64,000 nt of DNA from Candidatus Desulforudis audaxviator MP104C (GTDB lineage: Bacteria > Bacillota > Desulfotomaculia > Desulfotomaculales > Desulforudaceae), in assembly GCF_000018425.1 (NCBI RefSeq), contig NC_010424.1, positions 1,752,501 through 1,816,500 of the forward strand, given 5' to 3'. The notes under the pieces are model-generated. The model ran no database searches. It saw only the letters and a list, made by a program, of their open reading frames with translations, and had not been told where the DNA came from. This document shows, in pieces, positions 43,668-50,915 of this stretch. A program made the position numbers and the translations under genes. Positions within the stretch are counted from its first letter, which is position 1. Every line of letters begins with the position of its first letter.

Positions 43668-43981
43668 TTACATCCACCCGTCCGTCAAAAACTTCTCCGC
43701 CAAAAGTGGGCAGATCCCCTGATGATGATGAACAACCCAAAGGTGCTGCCGACGTGCGAAAGCACATTTGGATTGGTTTGTCTGGAACTTTAGAACTGTC
43801 TTGGCACCAACCCGGCTGCGGAGGTTTTGTCTGGTGCCAAAGTCCTATTTTTCCAGGACCTTTGTCTCAGTTCGATACCCTGCGGGAAAACTCCTGCTTT
43901 TGTGACCGGCTTTTTTCATAGTGATACCCTAAAATGTAAATCTCCGGCAGGAAAGCCCTCCTGCCGGGGATTTTGATTCCA
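43668..43981 (-). other. Leader region upstream of the initiating transferase
   Basis: About 310 nt without a gene. On the minus strand an inverted repeat (CTTTGGCACCA ... TGGTGCCAAG, near 43805-43845) could form a stem. At 43946-43969 the arms ccggcagga and tcctgccgg form a strong hairpin, followed by moderate T runs on both strands, a likely terminator for the TA remnant upstream. The stem, together with the NusG paralogue upstream, makes this a candidate antitermination leader (inference). Confidence 0.45.
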
Positions 43982-44125
43982 TTAACGAGAAAACCGTATG
44001 CCAGCATTACCAGGCAAAGGCGGGGTCAAGGCGGGGTCAGACCTCAAAAACTTCAAAAAATTGATTCCCTCGTATATACCTCGCAAATTAGTAACCGCTT
44101 TTTCAGGCCATCTTATTTCGACCAT
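43982..44125 (-). pseudogene. ParE/RelE-type toxin, N-terminal fragment
   Basis: ATG at 44125 overlapping the antitoxin stop. The first 21 codons, MVEIRWPEKAVTNLRGIYEG, are a standard ParE/RelE opening. After that the frame runs through a GGGGTCA-type repeat (44020-44045) and ends at 43982 without the family's core strands. The toxin is dead. Confidence 0.7.
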
Positions 44126-44298
44126 TTTTCTATGCGTTCTAATACTTCTTGGCTGGATAAAACCCGACCCTGCTCAGCATCGTTCAAACCTTCCATTACT
44201 TGTGAAACAAAGTATATCTGATACATCATTTCTTCGCTGGAACATCCTTCTGGAAGCCGCCTTATTGCTTCAATCACTGCTTCTTTCATCGCATCCAT
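44113..44298 (-). CDS. Small antitoxin-like protein of a broken ParDE/RelBE-type module
   Basis: A 61-residue protein from the ATG ending at 44298, after GGGGGTAAGAACC: MDAMKEAVIEAIRRLPEGCS, SEEMMYQIYFVSQVMEGLND and AEQGRVLSSQEVLERIEKW. This matches the small antitoxins that precede ParE-type toxins (helical, ending in an acidic 'sxEev..ri.kw' tail). Its toxin gene is truncated, so it is an orphan. Confidence 0.7.
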   Translation of the reverse strand: MDAMKEAVIEAIRRLPEGCSSEEMMYQIYFVSQVMEGLNDAEQGRVLSSQEVLERIEKWSK

Positions 44299-44485
44299 GG
44301 TTCTTACCCCCTTTGCAATTCGACAAATCATTTGGAAGGCTTTAGGGACATAGCTCCGCCGGGGAAGATCCCTTTTTCTGACAAAAACGATCCCCCTGGG
44401 GCGGTTTATGTTTATGTTTCTAGTCATTATTCATTCAGTCGATTAACAAACCCGGGGCGCCTGACCTGACACCGGAGCCGGGCGG

Positions 44486-45007
44486 CTAGGCGCCCGCCCA
44501 GCCCAGCCGGTCCAGGTCGACGGCGTCAATCTCAACCGCCGTCTGGCGCTGCAGGAGCTCCAGCAGCACCCGTACCCGGCCCCGCCCGGACATGGGCTTT
44601 TCCACCACGCCCAGAAGGCCGGCGAACGGGCCGTGACGCACGGCCACCCGGCTGCCGGCCGGAAACTCCGCTTGCGGCTTGGGCGTCAGGCGGCCCCCGG
44701 GGCCGACCCGCTGGCGGATGAGGGCAATGGCCTCGTCGGGCACCGGCACCGGGGTGTCCCCGGCGCAAAGCAGGCGCCTGACCCCCGGCGTCCAGTTCAC
44801 CCGCTGGACCTGAACCGGTTCCGGGAGCAACTTCACAAAGAGATACCCCGGAAACAGGGGTTCCCACAGGCTGAACTTGGACGCGCCCCGCTTGCGGGTG
44901 ACCGAGATCCGGGGCAAAAAAACCTCCAGACCCTTGGCCTCCAGCTGCCGGGCGGCGAAATCCTCTTTCTTGGGTTTGGTGTTAACGGCGCACCACTGCA
45001 ACGCCAT
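44486..45007 (-). CDS. NusG/RfaH-family transcription antitermination paralogue
   Basis: A 173-residue protein from the ATG ending at 45007. The N-terminal NGN domain is MALQWCAVNTKPKKEDFAAR, QLEAKGLEVFLPRI and LFPGYLFVKL. The C-terminal KOW domain is GSRVAVRHGPFAGLLGVVEK. It is one of the specialised NusG paralogues (RfaH, LoaP, UpxY) that ride on RNA polymerase and allow read-through of long glycan operons. It is encoded just upstream of, and in line with, a glycan cluster, as expected for this class. Confidence 0.9.
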   Translation of the reverse strand: MALQWCAVNTKPKKEDFAARQLEAKGLEVFLPRISVTRKRGASKFSLWEPLFPGYLFVKLLPEPVQVQRVNWTPGVRRLLCAGDTPVPVPDEAIALIRQRVGPGGRLTPKPQAEFPAGSRVAVRHGPFAGLLGVVEKPMSGRGRVRVLLELLQRQTAVEIDAVDLDRLGWAGA

Positions 45008-45021
45008 AGGCCCTCCCTTTT

Positions 45022-45543
45022 CTATACGGCTTCCAGGATGTTCACGGTGGGCACCCCGGGCGGCTCCGCCGTTTCTTCGGTGGTCCAGGTGATCACCAGG
45101 AGGTGCTCCGCCGGCAGCTCGTTCAGGGCGGACGGCGCCGCCGCCACCCGGTAGTCCAGGCCGAGCTGGCCCGCGGCGATTTTCAGGATCTCCAGGATTT
45201 CGTCGGCGGGGCCGTAGAAGACCACCTGGGGCTTCCGGCCGTGCCGGGCCGTTTCCCCGGCGACCACCATCTCGAGGGCCCGGCTGATCTTCAGAATCTG
45301 CTGGTAAGACTGCCGGAGGTAGTGACAGGCCGCCTTGGTTTTTTCGGCCATCCCCTTGGGCGTGACGATGTAGCGCAGCGTCCGGCCGTTGATCCGCTCC
45401 AGTTTGACCAAGCTCTTGCGGACCATCCGGCGCAGGAGCAGGTTGACCATGCCCACGGAAAGCCCCGTCCCCGTGGCGATCTGGCGCTGCGACGTGCGGT
45501 GGTGCCGGGAAAGGTGGTTTAAGATCTGATGCTCGCTGTGCAC
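45022..45543 (-). CDS. Winged-helix (MarR-like) regulator
   Basis: A 173-residue protein. The N-terminal winged helix is ILNHLSRHHRTSQRQIATG, then SVGMVNLLLRRMVRKSLVKL and TLRYIVTPKGMAEKT. A helical linker is followed by a C-terminal alpha/beta region (QVVFYGPADEILEILKIAAG then HLLVITWTTEETAEPP), perhaps for ligand binding. Such regulators commonly head glycan operons in Firmicutes. It is the first gene after the promoter at 45578-45606 and 14 nt upstream of the NusG paralogue. Confidence 0.82.
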   Translation of the reverse strand: MHSEHQILNHLSRHHRTSQRQIATGTGLSVGMVNLLLRRMVRKSLVKLERINGRTLRYIVTPKGMAEKTKAACHYLRQSYQQILKISRALEMVVAGETARHGRKPQVVFYGPADEILEILKIAAGQLGLDYRVAAAPSALNELPAEHLLVITWTTEETAEPPGVPTVNILEAV

Positions 45544-45577
45544 TAATCATGCCAACCAATCATTCAATCTATGAACA

Positions 45578-45606
45578 ACTATAGCTGATTCTGGAAGGCT
45601 TGTCAA
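45578..45606 (-). promoter_or_regulatory. Consensus sigma-A promoter of the glycan operon
   Basis: On the minus strand, TTGACA (45606-45601), a 17-nt spacer and TATAGT (45583-45578), 35 nt before the regulator's start codon. It is one of the strongest promoter matches in the window. Confidence 0.85.
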
Positions 45607-45854
45607 CAGGTGGCTAATTTTCTGGCAATTTGGGTATTAGGCAGGAAAATTGTGGGGCAGTGGGGGGCAACCCGGAGGTGGGTCACCAAACACCTTAAGC
45701 CGAAGTCTGAGTGAATCCCCGCCAGGGCGAAGAGTATGCCGACAAGTTCGGCTCTACTATCAGGTACAGTCAACACAATTCTATTCGAGGTTTTCTATCC
45801 GGTCGGCAGGATGTTTCCTGAGCCTACCCTTTCTGAACTGCCTCCTGGACGCTC

Positions 45855-46697
45855 TTGAACACACCGCCGAAACCCCATTGCCGTCGGCTCAAACCCTGTG
45901 TAAAATATAGACAGGAAGTCATTACCGACGTCCTGGACAAGGAAAAGCACGTGGTGGACATCCTGGTGGAAACCCGCCTCAAAGATGAAGCAGGCCTGAT
46001 CCTGATCCACGTGGAAAACCAATCCCAGCGGCTACCGGACTACAACCGGAAAATGTTCAAATACTTTGCCCGGCTCTATGAAAAGCACCAGCAAAAAATC
46101 CTGCCCATCGTCGTATACGCCCATGACGCGGCAGTGGATGAAGAAGACTGCTTCCGAATCAGCTTCTCCTTCCTGGATGTACTGGAATTCCGCTTCCTCA
46201 AAGTGCAACTGAGAAAAGAACCCTGGCGGAAGTACCTCCGGAGCAATAACCCGGTGGCCGCCGCCCTGATGAGCAAGATGAACTACCGCGAAGCGGAAAG
46301 AGTAAATGTGAAAATCGAATTCACCCGGATGCTGGCCAACATGCGGCTGGACCTGGCCCGGAACACCCTGCTGACCGCTTTTTTTGAAACTTACCTGAAG
46401 CTGAACGAAGCGGAAGAGGAAGAATACCGGCAACGCCTGCCCCGCGAACTCAAACCCGAGGAGGTGAAGTATTACATGGAAATCACCACGTCTTATCACG
46501 AGAAAGGTAGAGAAGAAGGTATCAAAGAAGGCATCAAAGAAGGTATCAAAGAAGGCATCAAAGAAGGTATCAAAGAAGGCAAGAAGGAAGTCGCTTTGAC
46601 GGCCTTGAAAGAAGGGTTTACCTTGGAAGATGTAATGAAAATCACCGGCCTGGACAAAGAAGAACTGCTGGAAATGCAAAAAGAGCTGCAACAATAA
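45855..46697 (+). pseudogene. Rpn/YhgA-type PD-(D/E)XK nuclease, N-terminally truncated, with (GIKE)n tail
   Basis: The frame begins at a TTG with ~18 residues not typical of the family, then REVITDVLDKEKHVVDILVE, LILIHVENQSQRLPDYNRKM and FKYFARLYEKH, the Rpn (recombination-promoting nuclease) core with the D...ExQ active-site pattern. The usual first ~40-50 residues (YDxLFKELL region) are absent. The C-terminus has five direct repeats of GIKE (46515-46579), a repeat tract typical of this family. It is probably decayed at the 5' end; translation from an internal start cannot be excluded. Confidence 0.75.
46515..46579 (+). repeat. In-frame tandem repeat encoding (GIKE)n
   Basis: Twelve-nt units GGTATCAAAGAA and GGCATCAAAGAA alternate (24-nt period, about 2.5 copies). 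This is prone to slippage that would change protein length in frame. Confidence 0.9.
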
Positions 46698-46726
46698 CCC
46701 CCGCCCGGCCGGTGGAGGGGCCGGCA

Positions 46727-46768
46727 AACCCGGGCTCCCCTGGAAATAAACCTTCAGGGGAGCCTTTC
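46727..46768 (+). repeat. 42-nt hairpin repeat, copy 2 (terminator)
   Basis: Identical to 3614-3655, with arms at 46733-46742 and 46755-46764. Here it follows the Rpn-type gene by ~30 nt in the right orientation for a terminator. Confidence 0.75.
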
Positions 46769-46897
46769 CACAATCACCAAAATAAAACCAAGTCTTTGCG
46801 CATCAAATAAACGCTGCGCCGTCAGCCGCGCCACAAACCGCGCCAACCCCTCCCGGATCGGCGTATCCGGCCGGAAACCCAGCAACCTCTCGGAAAG
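46752..46897 (-). pseudogene. NAD-dependent sugar epimerase, C-terminal scrap
   Basis: Minus-strand reading ERLLGFRPDTPIREGLARFV then ARLTAQRL resembles the end of extended SDR sugar epimerases (LGYxPxTxLxEGLxxFVxW). The rest is missing and the frame ends inside the hairpin repeat. The remaining sequence to 47093 contains no gene that I can support. Confidence 0.55.
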
Positions 46898-47093
46898 CGC
46901 TACGCGCTTCTATTGAATAGTTTTATCCTAGCAGCACCAAAATATGGTTGAGAAACACTTTCCCAATGACCAGGCCCTGGACGCTTACCTTGGAAAGCGC
47001 GGTATTACGTTGGAGAAAAGCAGTTAGGGAATTTCGGGGTTATCTCCCCAGGTCGCCTACTAAGTCTTGGCGCGCACGGGCATCGTTTGGACC

Positions 47094-47123
47094 TTGACCC
47101 GCACATTCCGGATAATATATAAT
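47094..47123 (+). promoter_or_regulatory. Sigma-A promoter of vapBC
   Basis: TTGACC (47094-47099), an 18-nt spacer and a perfect TATAAT (47118-47123). Three tandem copies of taaggag (47126-47146) follow at once in the leader. Confidence 0.8.
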
Positions 47124-47171
47124 AGTAAGGAGTAAGGAGTAAGGAGAGCATTACTTAGGAGGTTCCGTTTG

Positions 47172-47450
47172 ATGGAAAGAGTCAAGATTACCGCCAAGGG
47201 GCAGATCACGTTGCCGAAAAGTCTGCGGGATAAGCTCGGCGTACGCGAGGGGGACTACCTGGAAGCTTCCCTCCGGGGAAATGAACTGGTATTCCGGCAC
47301 TTGCCCCGGAAAACCGGTAAGGATTTACTTACCGACTATTGCCGGAGTCATTCCACCGCGCGGATTGGTTTGGATGAAGCCAGGAACATCCTCGCCCGGT
47401 TGCCTTTTCCACTCTCGGAACGGGTGCGCACTTTGCGGGAGCAGGAATAA
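47172..47450 (+). CDS. vapB: AbrB/SpoVT-type antitoxin (VapB)
   Basis: A 92-residue protein from the ATG nine nt after AGGAGG. The swapped-hairpin DNA-binding domain is RVKITAKGQITLPKSLRDKL then GVREGDYLEASLRGNELVF. The C-terminal half (DYCRSHSTARIGLDEARNIL) would bind the toxin. The toxin gene follows after 3 nt. It is likely autoregulated through the promoter at 47094-47123. Confidence 0.88.
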   Translation: MERVKITAKGQITLPKSLRDKLGVREGDYLEASLRGNELVFRHLPRKTGKDLLTDYCRSHSTARIGLDEARNILARLPFPLSERVRTLREQE

Positions 47451-47453
47451 CCG

Positions 47454-47897
47454 ATGACACAAGGCTACTTTCTCGACACCAGCGTCCTCTTCAAGCGCTA
47501 TATCATCGAAACAGGTTCCGAGGCCGTCAACCGGTTGTTTGATTCTGAGAAAGAACCCCTCCTCTTCATCTCTACAGTTACTCTTCCGGAAGTGATCTCC
47601 AATCTGCGCCGGCTGGTTGACGTGGACGAAGTGCTTACAGAAGAGGAATTTATGGCTCTGAAAGCCACGTTCCTGGGTGATATCGGGGACGGACTCCTGG
47701 AACTTGTCGAACTGACCCCGGACATCCTCTTGCACAGCCTGGAGATACTTTCCCGGCAATATGTCACGCCGCTGGACGCCATTCAGCTCGCTTCCGCCCT
47801 GTCCCTGCCCGAAAAACCGGTTTTTGTTTGCGCTGACCAAAAACTGTCGCGCCTGGCCGGGGAATACGGGCTGCCCGTTCTCGAACCCGCGCACTGA
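47454..47897 (+). CDS. vapC: PIN-domain toxin (VapC)
   Basis: A 147-residue PIN ribonuclease: GYFLDTSVLFKRYIIETGS (first Asp), TVTLPEVISNLRRL (Glu), YVTPLDAIQLASAL (Asp) and PVFVCADQKLSRLA (last Asp). All four acidic positions are present, so it looks active. It forms a complete module with the AbrB-type antitoxin. Confidence 0.9.
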   Translation: MTQGYFLDTSVLFKRYIIETGSEAVNRLFDSEKEPLLFISTVTLPEVISNLRRLVDVDEVLTEEEFMALKATFLGDIGDGLLELVELTPDILLHSLEILSRQYVTPLDAIQLASALSLPEKPVFVCADQKLSRLAGEYGLPVLEPAH

Positions 47898-47982
47898 AAA
47901 TAACTTAATAACGGTGCGCCGGGAGGTAGAAAACAGCTTCTTTCCTTCTATTAAAAATCCCAAAAAGGTATTGCCAACCAAA

Positions 47983-48012
47983 ACCACCTGATATAAACTG
48001 ATACCAGGTGGT
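47983..48012 (+). terminator. Hairpin with T run between vapC and tnpA
   Basis: The arms accacctg (47983-47990) and caggtggt (48005-48012) are followed by GTTTTT. It would stop transcripts from vapBC and keep the transposon genes silent, and it may also lie at the element's left end. The tnpA start is 6 nt further on. Confidence 0.6.
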
Positions 48013-48018
48013 GTTTTT

Positions 48019-48687
48019 ATGAAGCTTTACACAGTCAGCGAATTTGCCGAAAAACTTGGTGTCAGCGTAACCACCCTCCGCACCTGGGATAAAGAAGGCA
48101 AACTGGTCGCTCTCCGTACACCAACTAACAAACGAAGGTATACCGAGGAAATGTTCTACCGGGCGCTGGGCATAAAGGGCCGCCAGGAACCGGAGAAAAT
48201 CATCTTATACGCTCGGGCGTCCTCAGCCGGCCAGAAGCCGGACCTGGAAAACCAGCTGAAGTACTTGAAAGACTTCGCTGCCGGGAAAGGACTGACCGTG
48301 GACGAAATACTTACGGATGTGGGTTCCGCCCTCAATTACAAGCGCAAGAATTTCCTGAAGCTGTGCGGCCTGGTTACCCGGGGAGAAGTCAAAACCGTTA
48401 TCGTTGCTCATAAGGACCGCCTGGTACGATTCGGCTTCGAATTCTTTGAAGACCTGTTTGCCAAATTCGGTTGCGAAATCCTGGTCGTCAACAAAGCCGA
48501 AGACATGTCCCCGGCGCAGGAGTTAACTGAAGATTTAATCAGCATCGTCCAGCACTTTGCGGCTAAACTTTACGGTCAGAGGACATACAGGGCCAGAAAA
48601 TTAACTAAAACAGTAAGGGAGGCGCTCTCCGGTGCAGCAGACGGTAAAACAAAAGAGCCTGCCGCTGAACAAAAAGAAATGGTCTGA
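48019..48687 (+). CDS. tnpA: IS607-family serine recombinase (TnpA)
   Basis: A 222-residue protein. The N-terminal MerR-type helix-turn-helix is KLYTVSEFAEKLGVSVTTLR. The resolvase domain is IILYARASSAGQKPDLENQL (catalytic Ser), DVGSALNYKRKNFLKLCGL, VIVAHKDRLVRFGFEFFEDL and QELTEDLISIVQHFAAKLYG. The HTH-first order is diagnostic of IS607. It looks intact. Confidence 0.93.
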   Translation: MKLYTVSEFAEKLGVSVTTLRTWDKEGKLVALRTPTNKRRYTEEMFYRALGIKGRQEPEKIILYARASSAGQKPDLENQLKYLKDFAAGKGLTVDEILTDVGSALNYKRKNFLKLCGLVTRGEVKTVIVAHKDRLVRFGFEFFEDLFAKFGCEILVVNKAEDMSPAQELTEDLISIVQHFAAKLYGQRTYRARKLTKTVREALSGAADGKTKEPAAEQKEMV

Positions 48688-50065
48688 AATTGCCAAAACG
48701 GCCGAAGCTTGCGCTTCCCAGAAGGACGCCTTCCTGGTTAAATACGGGCACGTAAAATACCTGCATTACCTTGGCGAAAAGCGCAGGCTCCGGGACGAAT
48801 TGGTCTCCGCCGGTTTCGCTAGCCCCTTCGGCCTGCAGGCCCGGCAGTGGAAGCTGGTCTTAGACGACGCCCTTTTCACCCTGGGGAGGCAGTGGGAAGC
48901 CGCTGTTGTCGGGGTCAAAGAACGCCTTTACCGCCATGAAGGGTTGACCGACGAAGAAAAGCACTACGCCTTCTGGCTGCTGTACAAGCATGAAAAGTAC
49001 GGCCGCGACTGGAAGCGCCTTCAGGCCATCTTCACCGGTGAAGACGTAATCAACGAAGAGATAAAGCTGGACGCGAAAGGCTGCGCCAAAGTGAGAAAGT
49101 ACTTAAAGCGCACCTTCCGGCGTGTCCTGGGCAGAAAGCCCCGGGTCAAGAAAGCCCGCGGCTTCGTGGTAGACCAGCAGATGTACCGGGTGTTTGCTGC
49201 AGGCAACCGGCAGTACATTGCTGTAGCTACTCTCACTCCCGGCGAGAGGGTGATCATCCCGCTGGCCGGCGTGCACGCCATGGAGGGCAACCTGCGGGTG
49301 GTCCTGATTCCTGAGGAAAACTGCGTGGAAATCCACCTGACCAGGGAGCCGCGGACTTACCCGCCCGGCGAAGGGGAAGCGGGCATCGACCTGGGCGTGA
49401 CTGAAGTTTTCACCGACGATACGGGTAGAAAATACCGGCCCGAATACGGCGAGGCCCTGCAGGAAATGTCCGACCACATCCTGGACAAGAGCAAAAAGCG
49501 CCAAAAGCTCTGGGTGCTGCGCCGAAAATTCCTCGAACAGGACCCAGGCAAGGCCCGGCGCATCTTGAAACACAACCTGGGTCTTATTAAGCAAGCCAAA
49601 AGGAACAAAAAATACCGAACCAGGTGCGAAAACGAAATCAACCGGGCCTTCAACGAATTCTACAGAGAACGCAGACCAAAAATCATTGCCTACGAAGACC
49701 TTGCCCACCTGCGCGGCAAGGCCAAAAGCAAGGGCCTCTCCCGCAAGGTGGGCAACTGGCAGCGCAGCATCATTAAAGAAAGGTTGGGATACAGAAACTA
49801 TATCTACTCTGTCGTCGACCCCGGCCCGCAAAACGCGGCCTATTCCAGTCAGACGTGCCCAATGTGCGGCTGGTTGGACACAAAGAATCGCAGTGGGGAT
49901 AATTTCAAGTGCCGAAAGTGCGGTTTTGATGCTGATGTCGACCACGTGGCGGCCATGAACCTGAAAAGGAGGCTGCGCGACGCAGAGATAAGCCGGTATA
50001 CGCCACATGAGAAAGTAAAAGGGGTTTTGCTCCGGCGTTATTATCAGAAACAGCAAGCCAATTAA
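48632..50065 (+). CDS. tnpB: TnpB RNA-guided nuclease (IS607-associated)
   Basis: A 477-residue protein from a GTG inside the tnpA 3' end (GGGAGGCG before it). The RuvC-like nuclease residues are present: Asp in EAGIDLGVTEVFTD, Glu in IIAYEDLAHLRGKA, and the final Asp in CGFDADVDHVAAMNLKRR. The zinc finger is CPMCG...CRKCG. TnpB uses an omega-RNA from the element's right end to cut DNA and promote element retention. The protein looks intact and active. Confidence 0.93.
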   Translation: MQQTVKQKSLPLNKKKWSEIAKTAEACASQKDAFLVKYGHVKYLHYLGEKRRLRDELVSAGFASPFGLQARQWKLVLDDALFTLGRQWEAAVVGVKERLYRHEGLTDEEKHYAFWLLYKHEKYGRDWKRLQAIFTGEDVINEEIKLDAKGCAKVRKYLKRTFRRVLGRKPRVKKARGFVVDQQMYRVFAAGNRQYIAVATLTPGERVIIPLAGVHAMEGNLRVVLIPEENCVEIHLTREPRTYPPGEGEAGIDLGVTEVFTDDTGRKYRPEYGEALQEMSDHILDKSKKRQKLWVLRRKFLEQDPGKARRILKHNLGLIKQAKRNKKYRTRCENEINRAFNEFYRERRPKIIAYEDLAHLRGKAKSKGLSRKVGNWQRSIIKERLGYRNYIYSVVDPGPQNAAYSSQTCPMCGWLDTKNRSGDNFKCRKCGFDADVDHVAAMNLKRRLRDAEISRYTPHEKVKGVLLRRYYQKQQAN

Positions 50066-50241
50066 CCTTTCATTTTCCCGGGATGTTCCTGGGAAAGGGC
50101 AGCGACTGGCCCGGTCGGGAGAAAGCCCTGGCGGAACGTGCACCGGCTGGCAGTGGTGCATGTGAAGCGGGCTTTAACAATGAGGTTCCTTTCGAGGGAC
50201 TGAGCACTGTCGGGTAGCCAGGTCTGAAATGTTTGGTTCAA
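50066..50241 (+). ncRNA. Probable omega-RNA scaffold of the TnpB element
   Basis: Directly after the tnpB stop the sequence is rich in hairpins (tttcccgggatgttcctgggaaa at ~50072; gtgcaccggctggcagtggtgcat at ~50138; ggttcctttcgagggactg at ~50183) and ends with ...ctgaaatgtttggttcaa. TnpB omega-RNAs typically overlap the gene's 3' side and end in such a motif next to the guide. The guide would then begin at 50242 (gcggcattttggccgg). Placement is by eye. Confidence 0.5.
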
Positions 50242-50570
50242 GCGGCATTTTGGCCGGCCAAAACCGTCCCTGCCCTTCCGGTGGGAGCCTTTGGGCACCC
50301 TGCTCTTCGGAGAGGGAGGCCTTTAGACGTTAACACCACCCCGCCGTTTGGAAACCTGAACTGGGGTATGCCGTAATGGGTACTTTGGTGAGGGCACACT
50401 GTTTCGGGTGGGACTCCAGACGCTCAGCTTCGCTTTCCCGTCAGCCGGAAAGCCGGGTTCAAAGCCAGCCTCTCGGAGAGCGTGAACTGCTTTGCTGTCA
50501 CTTTTATCACTACCTGATAGAAGTTGATAACAAAAATGAAACAGAACCGCCGGCTGATGAAAGACCACCT
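50242..50570. other. Non-coding stretch right of the IS607-type element
   Basis: No gene is supported. It contains several stem-like repeats, and a second block ending agccgggttcaaag (near 50450) that looks like another omega-RNA end. It may be the residue of a different TnpB element whose gene is lost. Confidence 0.35.
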
Positions 50571-50707
50571 TGGCGCTCCAGCCGATCCAAATTCAACCGC
50601 AGGGCTTTATTCCATACAAAGCGGGCGTGTCCGGCCATGGTAGCGAAGGCCCGTTGCAGTTCTGGCGTGGTTTTTAGTTTGAACTTGTATCCCCGGATGA
50701 CGCGCAT
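50571..50707 (-). pseudogene. Second TnpB, N-terminal fragment
   Basis: ATG at 50707: MRVIRGYKFKLKTTPELQRA then MAGHARFVWNKALRLNLDRL is the standard TnpB opening, but it ends after ~45 residues. It is unrelated in frame and strand to the intact tnpB, hence a remnant of another IS605/IS1341-like element. Confidence 0.82.
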
Positions 50708-50915
50708 GCAGTTTCCTGCCCTTGTTGGTTTCTAACCATATTGTGCCACAAACCAATGTTTCTGGCAAACAGCCGCTTTCATCCCGCCCCCTGAAGGAGG
50801 CAGGCCTTCCCGCGGCGGTTTGTAATTATGTTCCCGGTGACATCTTCAATCTCTATTTGAGATCGCTTCGCCGGCGGCAGGAATAGTTTCCTCAAGTGGC
50901 AGGGTTTTTCTATTT

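Larger units (their letters stand above)
48013..50241 (+). mobile_element. IS607-type element (serine recombinase plus TnpB)
   Basis: Two overlapping genes, tnpA (serine recombinase) and tnpB, with a structured 3' region. IS607 elements have no terminal inverted repeats and leave no clear target duplication, so the ends given are estimates: the left end near the hairpin before tnpA, the right end after the GGTTCAA that closes the proposed omega-RNA scaffold. Confidence 0.7.

Noticed and set aside
42573-43793. 406-codon plus-strand frame
   Set aside because: It is the mirror of the WbaP-like transferase gene, Gln/His/Gly-rich, with no recognisable domain.
43668-43981. Cyclic-di-GMP or other known riboswitch upstream of the WbaP-like gene
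   Set aside because: I could not match the conserved core of any known class; only a simple inverted repeat is visible.
46500-46590. Possible CRISPR-like array
   Set aside because: The repeat has no spacers; it is an in-frame coding tandem repeat.
47126-47146. Minisatellite or integration site
   Set aside because: Only three 7-nt copies exactly between promoter and start; a leader function is more plausible than an attachment site.
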